From positions 62,001 through 126,000 of the forward strand of contig MU404119.1 of the NCBI GenBank assembly GCA_022695795.1: 64,000 nt of DNA, given 5' to 3'. The translations under genes were made by a program, and so were the position numbers. Every line of letters begins with the position of its first letter. The stretch's first letter is position 1. The notes below the pieces were generated by a model, which saw nothing but the letters and a program-made list of their open reading frames with translations, made no database searches and was not told the DNA's origin. Positions 30,414-42,494 of this stretch are shown here, one piece after another. Source of the stretch: Biscogniauxia marginata (taxonomy: Eukaryota; Ascomycota; Sordariomycetes; Xylariales; Xylariaceae).

Positions 30414-32113
30414 ATGCGAAGGCAGCGATCATGGGTTTTCGCCCAGCTCCTCTTTGTAGGTCTCGTGTCTGCAGTCGAGGACTCAGCCGACTGTGTGCTG
30501 GCAACAACGACTATATTTGTGCCTACAACAGTTTATTCTGCAGCACCGCCGGTTGAGACAGGAAATACGACTGTCAAGCTGGAGAGTTACTGCTCGGTTC
30601 AGGAATCGTCAGATAGAGAAGCTAGTATAAGTACGACTCCGGAAGCAACAAGCATCTTTGAGGTTCCCACGAGTATTCTCACGAGTACAGTCAGCAGTTT
30701 CTCGGGTCGGTCTAATATCAGCGTTGGGACCACGAGCGCTATTCGGACGAGTAGGGAGCCACCTCGGCCCACCGATATTACCGGAATAACACCACCACCG
30801 TCGCCACCTGCTCCTTTTAGGGGGTTTAAGAATGCCGTATACTTCACAAACTGGTTAGAATACATATCAGCGCCGCTTTCCTAACTTTGAGCTGACTACA
30901 TATATTTCAGGGGTACCTCAAGGTACCAGCCACAGGAACTACCGGTCTCCGAACTAACCCATATCCTCTATGCCTTCGCCGATATTGGACCCAACGGGAC
31001 TGTCCTGTCGTCCGACCCCGCGGTAGACCTCGAGAAGCGCTACCCCACGGACCCAGGGTGGGAACGGGGGCATAACGCCTACGGCGTAGTCAAGCAGCTG
31101 TACATCCACAAGAAACACAACCGGAACCTCAAGACTCTCCTCTCGATAGGAGGGTGGGAATACTTGCCAAAACTCGCAGCCGCCGCGGCGACCGAGGCGA
31201 GGAGACAGACTTTTGCGATGTCCGCGGTGAAGCTCGTCACGGACTGGGGATTCGACGGCATCGATATCGACTGGGAATTCCCGGCAAGCGACGAGGAGAA
31301 GGAGAACTTTGTCAGGTTACTCGAGGCTTGCCGGCGGGCCTTCGACCACTACTCGTTCCAGCATCGCGTGGCATATCGGTTCCCGATCACCGTAGCGAGT
31401 CCCGCGATGGCCCAGAACCACAAGTATATGGACCTGGCTAGGATGAACAGATACGTCGATGCGTGGTAGGTACACCCCTAGAGAAGGTGTACATGTCCTG
31501 ACGTTCGTTCGCAAGAGCGCTGACTGTCCAACCAAGGCACCTCATGGCCTACGATTTCTCGGGGAGCTGGGACACCACCAGCGGGCACCAGGCCAACGTC
31601 TTCAGCAACAAGGCGAACGCCTTCTCGACGAAGTCCAGCACGGACGAGGCCGTGACCTTCTACGAGAGCCAGGGCGTCGACGCGCGGAAGATCCTCGTGG
31701 GCCTGCCCGCCTACGGCAGGTCGTTCGAGGGCACGTCGGGGCTGGGGCAGAACTACTCGGGCGTCGGCGAGGGCGGCCCGCAGCCCGGCGTCTGGCTCTA
31801 CCGGGACCTGCCCCGGCCGGGGGCGCGGGAGATGTGGGACGACGTGGCCAAGGCCACGTACAGCTACGACGCGGCGGCGCGGGAGCTGGTCTCGTACGAC
31901 AACGTGCGCAGCGCTAGCTTCAAGGCGCGCTGGCTCGAGGGTCGCCGGCTCGGCGGCGCCTTCTTCTGGGAGGCGAGCGGCGACAAGGCGGGCGCGAAGA
32001 GCCTCGTCAACACCATGTCGAAGAACCTCCGGCGCCTGGACGGGACCCCGAATAATCTCTACTATCCGACCAGCCAGTATACTAATATTCGGTTCGGTCT
32101 GCCTGGAGTATGA
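30414..32113 (+). CDS. Secreted GH18 chitinase
   Basis: Endo- or exo-chitinase of glycoside hydrolase family 18, secreted, acting on beta-1,4-GlcNAc polymers. Exons 30414-30853, 30911-31465 and 31537-32113 give 523 residues. A signal peptide is visible in the first 20 residues (AQLLFVGLVSA). Residues about 25-135 are Ser/Thr/Pro-rich, a likely O-glycosylated stalk placed before the catalytic domain. The TIM barrel begins GFKNAVYFTNWGTSRYQPQ, then SIGGW and the catalytic motif DGIDIDWEF with Glu269. Further blocks are HLMAYDFSGSWD, VGLPAYGRSF and GGAFFWEASGDK. Intron 1 (57 bp) has GCTGAC branch; intron 2 (71 bp) uses an AAG acceptor. No LysM or carbohydrate-binding module is seen, so it belongs with the catalytic-only chitinases. 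Exon 3 is markedly GC-rich. Confidence 0.92.
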
Positions 32114-32608
32114 TCAAAAAGTGAATAGATGACGGACGTTCTCGCGGGGGGTAGGTTGGAGTGTATAAATATCTTCTCATTTCCGGGATATATATATGTG
32201 TTGTTATACTGAAAAGAAAGGATTTTGAAAAAGATTTTGGGTCGGTGGTGTTTCGACTTTTTGTCTTTCATAGCAGTGAAGCAACATCTGAAAAGAAAAG
32301 GCCAATTTCGATTCTGCATTGCAAATCCCGCCCCTAAACACCCAAGTTTCTGCTTTGAGAATATGATAGCTTGGCACTTGAATCTATATTGTTGTCTCTT
32401 CTCCATTAGAGAAATGTAAGTTTGTGGGAAAGATTTAGATATATACGGACTGATTAATGTACATACACGTATGATCACATGGCCTATAGAAAGACTTGAC
32501 CGGCCGCTAATTGAAGCTTCTGCATAACCAACTCTATCATTCGTTAACATAAAAAAGGTCCCAAAGATCGTTTCTATCCTCTTATATTTAATCTCCTAGT
32601 AGACTGTT
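32114..32608. other. Intergenic, 495 bp, between convergent genes
   Basis: 3' flanks of the chitinase and FAHD genes; AT-rich with a short TATATATA stretch at about 32191. No gene is seen. Confidence 0.6.
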
Positions 32609-33458
32609 TTAAGTCTCAGTATACGTGTAAGAGCTTGTCGATTCCTCGATAGTGACCTCGATCTTGCCCTCCTCGAGTTCCTTGCCGTTGACCCTGATGC
32701 CGGCGCGCATGACGTCTCCGGGTACAATGGGTCCTACACCCTTTGGGGTACCAGTCAGAATGATATCCCCTTTCTCAAGAGCCATGACCTTGGAGATGTC
32801 GCTCAACATTCTGGGGATCTGGAAGAGCATCAACTCGGTAGAGTCCTGCTGTCTGACCTCGCCATTGACGGTCAGATAAATCTCCACAGAGTGAGGGTTG
32901 GGAATCGCCGATTTCGGAATGATATTGCTAACGGGCAAGAAGGTATCAAACCCCTTAGAGATAGACCATGGCAGGCCCTTCTTCTTTGCCTCATTCTGGA
33001 TGTTTCTAGCAGTCACATCGACGCTCATGGCATAGCCTATCCAAACATATAAGAGTCAGAAGAAGATATGATATATAACAGAGTGACGTACTGTCGATAG
33101 CGTCAAAGGCGCCTTTCTCATCGGTCTCTTGGAGATCCCTCACTGGCTTTCCGATGATCAGGGCCAACTCGGCCTCATAGTGCAGGTCAACTCCCTTGGG
33201 CCGGATAACTGGACCAGCACCCGGCAAGAGGATGGAGGAAGTCGGCTTCAAGAAGAAGAAAGGTTGCTTGGGCCTGGCGCTGTTCAACTCGCTGATATGG
33301 TCTCTAGACATAAGATGTTAGCTCTCCCTATGGTGACGAAACCGCGGAGTATAAGAAGACATTATGTGTGCTTACGCATAGTTGCGTCCAATACAGACGA
33401 CCTTGGGTGCTTTACTTAGGGATGATAAAGTAGCCATGCTGCGCCGAAATACGTTCAT
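32609..33458 (-). CDS. Fumarylacetoacetate hydrolase-family protein (FAHD1-like acylpyruvase / oxaloacetate decarboxylase)
   Basis: Metal-dependent enzyme of the FAH family, close in size to FAHD1, which cleaves acylpyruvates and decarboxylates oxaloacetate in mitochondria. Exons on the minus strand are 33458-33376, 33303-33092 and 33036-32609, giving 240 residues; introns are 72 and 55 bp. Joined sequence reads KVVCIGRNYADHISELN, then PFFFLKPTSSI, and the metal ligands in VDLHYEAELALIIG (Glu pair) and YAMSVDVTARNIQ (Asp). The substrate region includes LPWSISKGFDTFLPVS and ILTGTPKGVGPI. The start at 33458 gives MNVFRRSMATLSS, a short Arg/Ser-rich mitochondrial-type lead; the second Met (33437) would give a cytosolic form seven residues shorter. 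It is divergent from the gene at 34182. Substrate not proven. Confidence 0.92.
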
Positions 33459-34181
33459 ACTGGTCAGGTAAGTATAAGAGACCTTCGCAGATGGTGTCGG
33501 TTACTGTTAGTTATATATCACGATGAAACCCGGTTACATGTGCTCTGCAGTTCTCCTGGCGACGTAATTGGTCGAATGAAGCAATCAAATTGTCTCAATA
33601 CCCTGAGTGGTTGTCGGAAAACCCGAGCGGGGGCGTTTCCGATACTCGGTTTCCGCTAAAAAGTCGACGACAGGGCACGGCTTTACCGACGACGGGCGGT
33701 CGCGTCCTAGTTGTTCCGGGTAGTTGGGGCTACCCCGGAGGGTGCTAGCAGAGCCCACTGCCGGAAGGACCTAGCAGGGCCTAGACGCACTGACGTTGCA
33801 TTGCAGTGGGGCCCCGGACGAGCATTGGTCATCAAGTCCCTTGTGACTGCAGTGGCCGGGTCTGGCTCTGGGGAAAGTAGCAGAATTGTAGGCCAAAGTT
33901 AACGCACACGCGACATCCCCCCACAGAGACTTGACGTACCCTGGCCACTACAAAGTGCGTGCCAACCTTAATAATCCATTTCTCGCCTCCTCCCTAGGGA
34001 AACCCGCCTTTTGCATACTCGTACATCACGATAGCCGTACCCAACAACTACCTAGCTTTACTTCTCACTGCTTTAGTTCCATCCCTGGCGCAGCAATTTT
34101 TTCCTCCTCTTCCACCCTAACATCACATCGATCCCACCCTACACCTATATAAATCTCGATCCCCTCGTTGAATGCGCTACT
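33459..34181. promoter_or_regulatory. Divergent upstream region, 723 bp
   Basis: Between the FAHD gene (-) and the gene at 34182 (+). TATATAAAT at 34146-34154 lies about 30 bp before the plus-strand ATG and is TATA-like. CTTCCTCTTCC-type pyrimidine tracts precede it. No gene is seen. Confidence 0.4.
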
Positions 34182-34850
34182 ATGGAAGCCCTTCAGCTAG
34201 CACAGATGCTAGCTGATCTGAACGATCTCCAAGCTGCAGTACGTGCTTACGCCGTGTTTCTTCGCTGCAACCTGCAACCTTTGATGGTAACTGACCCCGC
34301 ATCCTGCCACGCAGCAAGACCAGAGTGCCTCCAAGGCCTTGGTGACCGCCAACAAGTCCCTCGAGCCGAATGACAGGTCGCAATCACCGCATCACCGAAG
34401 GAGTGTTACCGCCGAGGGGCGGATCACGTCTCCTTCGACCGGCGCTCGATTCACCGACAAGTTTGGTCGCCGCATCTTCACACCGCCCCTGACGCGAACG
34501 AACTCGGGCACCCCGACGTCCGCTCCCGGCACTCCGCGACCAGAGGTGCGCCGTCCTCCCATGTTAATATCAATACCCTCGTGCTGCAACGATGCTGACT
34601 AGTAGTCATCCAGGGGCCGGACACCGATATCGACAGAGCCTCAACACTGCTCTCCCTATACGAGATCCGGGCTAAGCTCAAGGAACAAGACAGCAGCAGC
34701 CTCATGAAGGCGCGAGAGAAGATCAACGCCCTCGCCGCGAAACAATCCCAGCGGGCTGCTGAGCAGGCAAAGTCGCCAGCCCCTACTTCGGCCCCTTCTC
34801 AGAAAAACAGAACCGAGCCGGCCAAAGTGAATTACCCCAGAAGACCATAG
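34182..34850 (+). CDS. Small conserved-looking hypothetical protein
   Basis: Function is not recognised. Exons 34182-34238, 34315-34545 and 34614-34850 give 174 residues. Introns of 76 and 68 bp have good signals (GTACGT...CTGAC...GCAG and GTGCGC...GCTGAC...CCAG). The N-terminus is a short leucine-rich helix, MEALQLAQMLADLNDLQAA. The middle is Ser/Thr/Pro-rich with GARFTDKFGRRIFTPPLTRT, containing TPP motifs that are possible proline-directed kinase sites. The C-terminal helix ASTLLSLYEIRAKLKEQD...LMKAREKINALAAKQ is predicted coiled-coil-like. The helix-disorder-helix layout suggests an adaptor or small structural protein (inference). It sits alone, divergent from the FAHD gene. Splice joins keep frame and give a sensible protein, which is the main support. 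Confidence 0.72.
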
Positions 34851-36310
34851 ACCGATCTGATGGGTTCAACCTTGAAATGACGAAACGCATTCTCATCATT
34901 AACATCATCAACAGCGGCGTTATAGAGGAGTCTGGGGATGGACGGAAAGGAAACATCATGGCCATGCGCATGAATGAAATGCGGGTGCTTCGGGATATAC
35001 AAAAGGAAAGGAAAGACGGTGTATGATTGCAGTGAACAACTCTCATCTATGAATACCTCAACGTGCTGGTTTGATCATCGATTGCTGGGACATGGGCTGT
35101 AGGAAAAGCCAACATTGATACTAATGGTAATAATAGGGCCGTACACGAATAAATGACATTTTGCAATTAATGCTACTCTGAACTAATATCCTACCGTACG
35201 CTTGTCCTATTCTCATGCCTCTGCTTCTTTACCCTAATCAGATTTAGAAGCGGCGGAACCTACTCAACACGACTGCTACACCAGACACGGTCCTAATGTC
35301 TATCATGTTTACTCCTGACTTCCATGACTGAACCTAGCCCCTTTCGTCTTTCGTCTTTCCCATTAGGCCCGAGATGGATTACGAAAGACCCAAAGTTGCC
35401 ACATGGCTGAGGTGAGTCTTTATATACACTGGGCCCTTTGTGGGGAAAAAGGCCAATCTCCCCCAGCAATATCCGTAGATATGCGTCAGGATCTGGTGCC
35501 CTTTCTCCAGGCAATGACGTTACACCCTTCTCTTTCTTTCCTGTATGTAAACCTCGTTTCCAATTAAAGATCGCTGTATGGCAGAAATCCTCCGGGGTCC
35601 ACCGTAGTCGATGCAAGCCTGATGATTCCCGCCAGTCCACCAAATCTAGACCGTGTTGGGCGTAGTATAGGACAGCCATGTATCTTAAAGACTAAGAAGC
35701 TCGAGGGTTGCTGGGTATACCTATATCCTCCGTATGTAAGTACCTAGGTTAGGTATATGTAGTCTAGTAGCTACCTACTCACAATACCTACCTGCATATT
35801 GTGGATCTAGCACTTATATGCAATGCATGTATTCATTCAGGGGCCTAATTCCTCGTCGTTAAGCGACAATCAACCGCCTTGATGTAAATGTCATGTAGCA
35901 AATCAAAACGTAACCCTTCTGTTGTACAGCTTGAATAATCGACCACTTTTCTGACCTTATGCGGACCGGCTCCGAACCTAGGGCTAAACTACGAAACAGA
36001 AACAGCCATAAACCAATCAACGATGGCATTCGGGTACCATCGCGGAAACAGGACTTAAGATTCCCAGCATACTGGACTTAGGATACCCGGACTTCAAAGG
36101 CGACTCCCTTCCTGAGATATCATATAAGAAGGGTAGTAAATTAAGGTATCAAGTGTTCTCTAGTCTGCTAACATGACACGCCGTTACCACCATATCTACG
36201 CCCTCCCTCCCAAGTTCTCAAGCATCCTCTCCCTACCCTCCTTACAAGGGCAAACTTACTTATTACACCTCTCACGAATTTAAATACAAAAAAAAAAACC
36301 CCCCATAACT
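34851..36310. other. Intergenic, 1.5 kb
   Basis: No supported gene. A 128-codon minus-strand frame (35293-35679) has an ATG but no recognisable motif. CCTA/TAGG tetramers cluster at 35735-35795. An A11/C6 homopolymer pair (about 36288-36304) lies directly before the next ATG. Confidence 0.45.
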
Positions 36311-36934
36311 ATGGACAAGACGGCACTACTAGTCCTAGACATCCAGAACGGCATCGTCGACCGCCTGAAGGGCGTGCTCGACTCGACAAATTATCTGGAC
36401 CGCCTCGGCAGCACCATCGCCGCGGCGCGGGCGGCCCAGATCCCCGTCATCCAGGTGACGACGGGGTTCCGGGAGACGCACGCCGACGTGTCGCCGCGCA
36501 ACCCGATGATGGCCGCGCGCGCGCGCGAGGGCGGCGGCGGCGGCGCGCTCAGGGAGTCGGACGCGTCGACGCGGCTGCACCCGGCGGTGATCGCGGCCCA
36601 CGGAGGAGGCGACGGGGAGGAGGAGAAGGAGAAGAAGAAGAAGAACATCATCCACGTGCGCAAGCGCCGCGTCTCGGCCTTCCACGCGACGGACCTCGAC
36701 CTCGTGCTCCGGAGCCTCGGCGTCGGCGCCCTCGCCGTCGCGGGCGTCGCCACGGGCGGCGCCGTCCTGTCCACCGTGCGCCAGGCCGCCGACCTCGACT
36801 ACGGTGTCGCCGTGCTCGCCGACCTGTGCGCCGACGCCGACCCCGAGGTCCACGACGTGCTCACGCGCTCCGTGTTCCCGAGGCAGGCGGCTGTGCTTAC
36901 CGCCGAGGAGTGGGTGCGGAGGCTGCGGGAGTAG
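36311..36934 (+). CDS. Isochorismatase-fold cysteine-hydrolase-like protein lacking the catalytic Cys
   Basis: Member of the isochorismatase-like superfamily, 207 residues, single exon. The fold is clear: ALLVLDIQNGIVD with Asp10, PVIQVTTGFR, the basic VRKRRVSAF block with a Lys near 118, the GVATGGAVLST loop at about 145-155, and DLCADADPEVHDVL. In active cysteine hydrolases of this family the loop reads T-S/G-G-C-V; here the Cys position is Ala151. Asp and Lys of the triad are therefore kept but the nucleophile is lost, so classic amidohydrolase chemistry is unlikely. Two low-complexity inserts, a run of five Gly (about 74-78) and a Glu/Lys run (about 103-111), interrupt the core. The gene is extremely GC-rich with GC-ending codons. 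True role unknown. Confidence 0.85.
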   Translation: MDKTALLVLDIQNGIVDRLKGVLDSTNYLDRLGSTIAAARAAQIPVIQVTTGFRETHADVSPRNPMMAARAREGGGGGALRESDASTRLHPAVIAAHGGGDGEEEKEKKKKNIIHVRKRRVSAFHATDLDLVLRSLGVGALAVAGVATGGAVLSTVRQAADLDYGVAVLADLCADADPEVHDVLTRSVFPRQAAVLTAEEWVRRLRE

Positions 36935-38381
36935 GTTTTTAGGCTTTGTGCTTGCCCCTTGTTTCCCTCTCGTAAAGGGGGAAGGGGGAAGGGGGGAGGG
37001 GGGAGGTAAGGTCTATTGGTCTTCAAAGGAGGGTTGGGTTCTTACAGCCTCGGAGAAGACGGTCATGTTGCTAGCGTTACGTATAGGTATGTGTCAGAGG
37101 ATAAGTTAGGTAGTGATTTCAATGTCAGTGGTTGAACGTATGAGGTAGGAATTTAAGGTGCTGATAATATTGGGATCGGGAATCATGCTATTAGGCATAT
37201 ATACGCACGCTGGTCGATTGTCATTCCCCACGCCCTTTACCATTCTCGCCATGGCTCGTAGATCGTGTGTTCCAAACGACAAAGCTTGTCTCATATACGC
37301 CGCAGCGCTGAGGGGGGGGGGGGTGTTAATACGATGGACTTTGGAAGAGCCGGAACATAGCTGATCTAGGAGGAGTCTTAACCTACTGGCCATTAATCCA
37401 GCCATACTGTAGATCATACCACCTAGAGCTAGTTTCCTGTATAGACGTTGCGTCCTCATTACCCTCGTCATCTAACTCCTGCCTTTCGCAACATCGGCAT
37501 ATACATTTTGGCAGCTCAGTATCGAGCTAAATATGGTGAACGAGCTCCCTCTACCGAATGATCACCTAAGCGAGGCACTTGTAGCCTCAGCCGACGGAAG
37601 TCTCTCTTCTTTATAAAGAGCAGCCATTCTTTGCAGGCAGATGCAACCTAGCTAAGATAATTCTGACGTGTAATTGCCTCTAGAATCATTAGAGAGATTG
37701 TAATTATCTATTGGTGAAGCGTATAACGGGGGCGCAGTAAGGTTCTGAGGACCTTTCCAACTCAAAATAAGCTAGCGGTCGGCCATCCGTATACATATGT
37801 TATGAATTATGAAATCTACAAAAGGAAAAGGGGAAGGGAGAAGGGAAAAAACTTAATAGATACCTATCAAATACGTTAATCGTATTCTATTAGACGCCTC
37901 ATGGTATTCCGCGTGACAATCTAACCCAGCGTTTAGTCACAATGCAAGCTGCAGTGCTTCTTTCTGAGCCTAGCTCTAGAGGGATTAACTAGTAAAATCA
38001 TATTTCGTATTGCTAGGTATCTGTCTCGACTACTGCTAGGCTATAGCTATGCGGTAGGTAATAGCCCCGGAAACTCTCAAAGGATTAACCATCACTGAAT
38101 GCAACGCTTCAAATGCAAGAGTTTGCGAGGCCAATCTCGAAAGATGACGATGTCTTAGGCGCGTTGAGTGCCCAGTGACGTGGTGCCTACTTGTACAACC
38201 ATACCACACCCACGTGGTCATGTTGGTCGTAGATTGGCAATTCTAACTATCTCTCGTCATCATCGTAGCAATGTGTCTAATGGTTCTGTGGTAGATGCTC
38301 GCCGTCTAGGGGCGAGACGTATGTTGTTACAGTTAATACAAATATGATATTTCATATAGGTTCCATGGAGGGTCGCCCGGC
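36935..38381. other. Intergenic, 1.4 kb, between convergent genes
   Basis: 3' flanks of the isochorismatase-like gene and TOP1. Purine-rich AAGGGGGAAGGGG repeats at about 36976-37008 and a 12-G run at 37312-37323. A 121-codon minus frame (37106-37471) has no recognisable feature and is not called. 37650-38000 is AT-richer. Confidence 0.45.
37312..37323. repeat. Poly-G run (12 G)
   Basis: Homopolymer; length may be uncertain in the assembly. Confidence 0.8.
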
Positions 38382-41300
38382 CTAGAACTCCCAACTGTCA
38401 TCGTCCTCAATCGACTTGATGGCCCAGTTGAACTTTTCACGAAGAGTCTTGGAGAAGAATTTCTCGATTGGCACATCGAACTTCTTGGCGAAAACGACCG
38501 TGAGACGAGGATCAATATAATTCTGCATCGTATTAGTAAATTAGCAATAACGAACAATGCGAACGGAGAACCTACGATCTTAGAGGTGCCGAGGGCAACC
38601 TCCTTGTTGCCATCTCGGTCGGCTGCCTGAAGCTCGAGTGTCCTGATCCTCTCCTCTATCTTCTGGATGTTGGTCTCGATTTTTTCGACGGTCGGGCCTT
38701 TGCCCTCGGCTTCCACCTTCTTAGACTTGTTCTCCTTCTTAAATTTCTTCGCAAGGTCGTCTGCGGCCTGGAGACGCTCTTTCAGTTCTTTATCGGGCAT
38801 AGGCTTCTCGCCTCCTTCCTGTCGCTTTTGATTGTCCTTTTCAAACTTCTTTTGGATCTTGGTCCGCTGTTCATCAACTAGGAAAGCTTGATGCTCCAAG
38901 ATCCATGTCTCATCAAGGTCCGGGTCTAGCTCGAAGTACTCGGCGCCTTTCTTTTTCTTCTGCTTAGGGTCGACATCCAGAAGCATCAGCTTGTTGCGCC
39001 ATTTCTGATATTTGAGGCCCTTAATACGGTCCCCGAGCTTTTCCATCTGGGCTTCGTGGCTAGCACCAACTGTTCGCTTGTGGTTGCAAAGAATAGCAAC
39101 TTCCCGATTGCAGTCGTTGTACAGCTTGACCTTCTCTGCTATGGTAGCGTTTGAAACCTTCAAGTCCAAGCCCTGAAGCAGTTTTGACATGGTGTACGAA
39201 GCGTTGTAAGTACGGAAGACCTTAGCAGTCAATCCCGCCATGTAGTTAGAAAGGTGCTTGTTCAGCTGCGTAGTCGTTAAGCGGTCGAAGATATCATCGC
39301 CTTCCTTTTTAGGCGGCTTCTTGAATACTCGGAGGTTTTTGAAGACTTGCCGCTCAACAGCAACCTCATCGTAGAATCTAATACTGTCTTTACCCAAGAA
39401 GTCAAAGATTACTATGTTGGGTTCCCGAAGAGTAACATGTTCGAACTTGAGCGAGCAGCAACCGACCGTTTCAGCTTCGTTCTCGGCGTCCTTTTCGTTA
39501 CCAGCTCTTAGAGCAAATTTGTCGATCAAGTAAACAGCCGTAGCGCGCTGTCGGTCAGCCATAGCTTCCGCCTTGAGATCTCTGGTGTAGTCCTTGCGGA
39601 TCCTGGCAATGTGCTTCTTGAGCTCTCGAGCCTTTTCAAATTTCTTGAAGTCGCTCTGGCCCTTGATTGCACTATTCGCAGAGAGCATAACATACTTGTA
39701 TTGGTTGTTGATGTTCTCTTGCCACGTAGCCAACCATGTAGCTTTGTTGTCGTGCTGAACAGACTTCCACTTGTGGCCCTCGGGAGGAGGAGGGACCTTA
39801 GCCCCCTTACCGATGTTGATGGTGACCTGCTCGGGCATGACGCGCTTCTTGACTTTACCTGTCTTAGGGTGCTCACCCCGACCACGGAACAGCCCCGGAG
39901 GTTCGACCCTAAAGTTACCAACTTTCTCTTTGCGGCCGTCCCACTTGCAGTACATGTAAGGGGCTTCAAGTTTGTCTCTCTCGGCCTTCTCGGCCTTCTT
40001 TTCGGCCGCTGGACGTGCTTTTCTTGCCTCGTTCTTCCCATTGTAGTACTCAAAGATTGGCTTGAAATCGAGCTTCGCAAATTCCTTGATAGCGACTTTG
40101 TTGCCTTTCGAGTCCTTGGCACCACCGGTTTTCCCAAGAATCTCCTTGAAGTCTTCGAAGAAGTTCTTCTGGAAGACTGGATTTTCAACGTTGTGGGTAG
40201 AGTTCAACATCGCGCCAAAGAAGCCAGCAACCTCCTCAGCATCGGGATGCAGATTGACCGGAGTCCCATCGTAGATAAGCCTTACATTTTTGGGAAGGGG
40301 TTCGTATGGTGGAGGGAAGATGACACCGTTGTGCTCGAGGGTTTTCCACTTGATAGTGTCATCCTCTTTCTTGGGGGCGTCCCACCAACGATATTCTTCC
40401 TCCTCTTCGGAGGCAAGCTCTTCGCTCTCCTCCTTCTTGGCTTTCTTCGCAGGAGCTTTGTCAGCAGCCTTCTTGACGGGAGTAGATTTAGTCTTGGCAG
40501 CGGCAGCAGCAGTCTTAACCTTCTTCCGGATGGGCGCATCGGAATCGGACTCCTCCTTCTTGACACCATTTGACTTGCCCTTCCCAGCAACGCCATTGGC
40601 AGCTCGCTTCTTGCCCTTTACACCTGCCAACGGCACGTCATCGTCGGATTCCTCCTTGACAGCTTTCTTAGGAGTGGTCTTCTTTGCCTTGGACTCGCTA
40701 GCGCGGGCAGATTTGCCTTCCTTCTCAGCCGCCTTCTCGATGGCTTTCCGCCTCTGGGCGAGCTTGACGTTGAGGGGCACATCGTCATCCGAGTCCTCGG
40801 CGACGGCCGTCTCGTTGGCAGCGGGTGGCAGCTTCTTCTTTCGCTTGATGGGAACGTCGTCGTCGGAGTCAGTGTCAACCTTCTTTTGACGCTTGGCCTG
40901 GCTTCGGGGTCAGCATAGTGTTTTGAAATGCGAACAAGGCAAAGATGAGACAGAGTCGAAGGGTGCATACCAATCTCCCATCTTCACTGTCCGACTCGTT
41001 GTAATTGACCTTGCCAATGGAGGAACGCGACTTCCGCTTGCCATGACCGTTCGTCTGCGCAGGCTGGTCGTCATCGTCGTCAACGGGCCCGTAGCGAATG
41101 GACATCGGGGCAGGTTTCGGCTTGGCAGAGGAATGCTTGTCCATCGCTTTGTCTTCGGCCTTGGAGATGGTTGGCGCCGAGACTGGGTTTAGGAGCGAAA
41201 GCGGATTGTTAGTGAGTTGAAAAGTCAAATGAACAAGGCTACGTAGGTGCGTTCGCGGTAGCAGCAGAAGGCTTCGAAGTGACACGTCGGCGAGGGAGGC

Positions 41301-41421
41301 AAGTGCGTGTGTGGGTGTGGGTGCGGGTGTACGTTCGATGTGTGCTGGGAGGAATGAATGACTTACGATGACCATTGGTGCGTGCCAGAGGCATATCATC
41401 GTCAGAGTAGTCGGAAGACAT
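38382..41421 (-). CDS. TOP1: DNA topoisomerase I (type IB)
   Basis: Nuclear enzyme that relaxes supercoils through a transient 3'-phosphotyrosyl bond during replication and transcription. Exons on the minus strand are 41421-41367, 41182-40971, 40897-38576 and 38522-38382, giving 909 residues; introns are 184, 73 and 53 bp. The first 220 or so residues are Lys/Asp/Ser-rich and disordered, with repeated acidic-then-basic boxes of the type [13 protein letters not shown], typical nuclear targeting and CK2-like sites. The core begins near [10 protein letters not shown], with [26 protein letters not shown] and [13 protein letters not shown] (active-site Arg region). A linker coiled coil follows (about 750-850). 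The catalytic Tyr is Tyr865 in SKINYIDPR, with the last intron falling just before Asn864. It is divergent from ATP3. Confidence 0.97.
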
Positions 41422-42494
41422 GGTGGGTGCGTGGAGCTGTGCGTAGTAGCAGTTGAGAGATGTCTGGGAGGCCGTTTGATGGTGTTCAAGGAGCGAGGTG
41501 TGCAACCTGTGACCTTTTAGTCGAGCAGCGTGTTTAAAGAATCTCAAGTTGGTTATCTCTTTCGCGAAGCGTCTGGGATAAAGGAAAGGGCGGATGACAC
41601 CGCAGTGCATCACACCCTGTCTATAGTATTGGGAGATGACAGGCAAGGAGAGAAGCCAGTGTCTACAAGAGGAGAAGAGAAGAGAAGGGGGGAAAATTAA
41701 GAAGAGTGAGATTGGGAAAAAAAAAAGAGAGAGGGAAAAAAAGCGACGAGCAGCGCTCGGAGCGAAAGGACGTGGGAAAAGAAGGCTTCACAAGTCTGGC
41801 CCTTCTAGCCACTGCTGAGAGGGTAGAGGAATGCTATTGGTCAGCTACTGCTTCCTAGTGGGGAAATGGGAACAGTCAAAAAGAATGCCTGCCGCCCGGA
41901 GGTTAATCACTAGGTTAGGTAGGTTGCTAGGTACGTATGTACGAGTAATAAGAGATGCTGGTGCTGGTGCTGGTGCTGCACTGCTGCGCTGCTGCACCGA
42001 GGTGTCAGACGGGGCACTGTTGACGAGAAGGTGAAAAAATAATATAGCAATTAAATGAATTGTTAGCGCAGCAGGCCATGCAGGCTGACAGCTGTGAGTG
42101 GTCAGAAACGGGGGGGAGGGATTGAGTAAGGCTCCTGTCCTGTTGTGATCCGTGCGAGGAAGGGAAATCCTAAAGCATCTCACTTGCAGATTGAAATAAA
42201 TTGTTAGTGTTCGGCCTGTCGGGTTACCAGGAAGAGCTGAAAGCGGGTGTACTAAGTGCAGGTGGTCAGTGCGCTATCGGTACGAAATACCTAGGTTATT
42301 GACCCGAGGATTTACCGCCGCGGTGCGGGAGGGAAGGAATGAAGCTTTCCATTCCGATCCGAGTTGCTGTCGGAGCAGAAAGGAAAATCAAACCTCACCC
42401 GACATACCAAACCACCCCAATTGATTGCGCATTGCACCGCAATCAGAGTGCTGTTTGAGGCTCAGGATACACCCTCACTTTAGTCCTTGCCAGC
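41422..42494. promoter_or_regulatory. Divergent upstream region of TOP1 and ATP3, 1.07 kb
   Basis: Shared space between two housekeeping genes. It contains a purine-rich tract at 41665-41760 (AAGAGGAGAAGAG-like) and a GGTGCT/GCTGCT cluster near 41957-41995 with a small inverted repeat. No gene is supported. Confidence 0.4.

Noticed and set aside
35293..35679. Minus-strand frame of 128 codons
   Set aside because: Has an ATG but no recognisable motif, no coding bias and no conservation evidence; left uncalled.
36335..36853. Antisense open frame of 172 codons opposite the isochorismatase-like gene
   Set aside because: Same GC-bias effect; no conserved motif, while the plus frame has the clear isochorismatase fold.
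37106..37471. Minus-strand frame of 121 codons
   Set aside because: Spans a 12-G homopolymer and a convergent 3' flank; no domain or bias.
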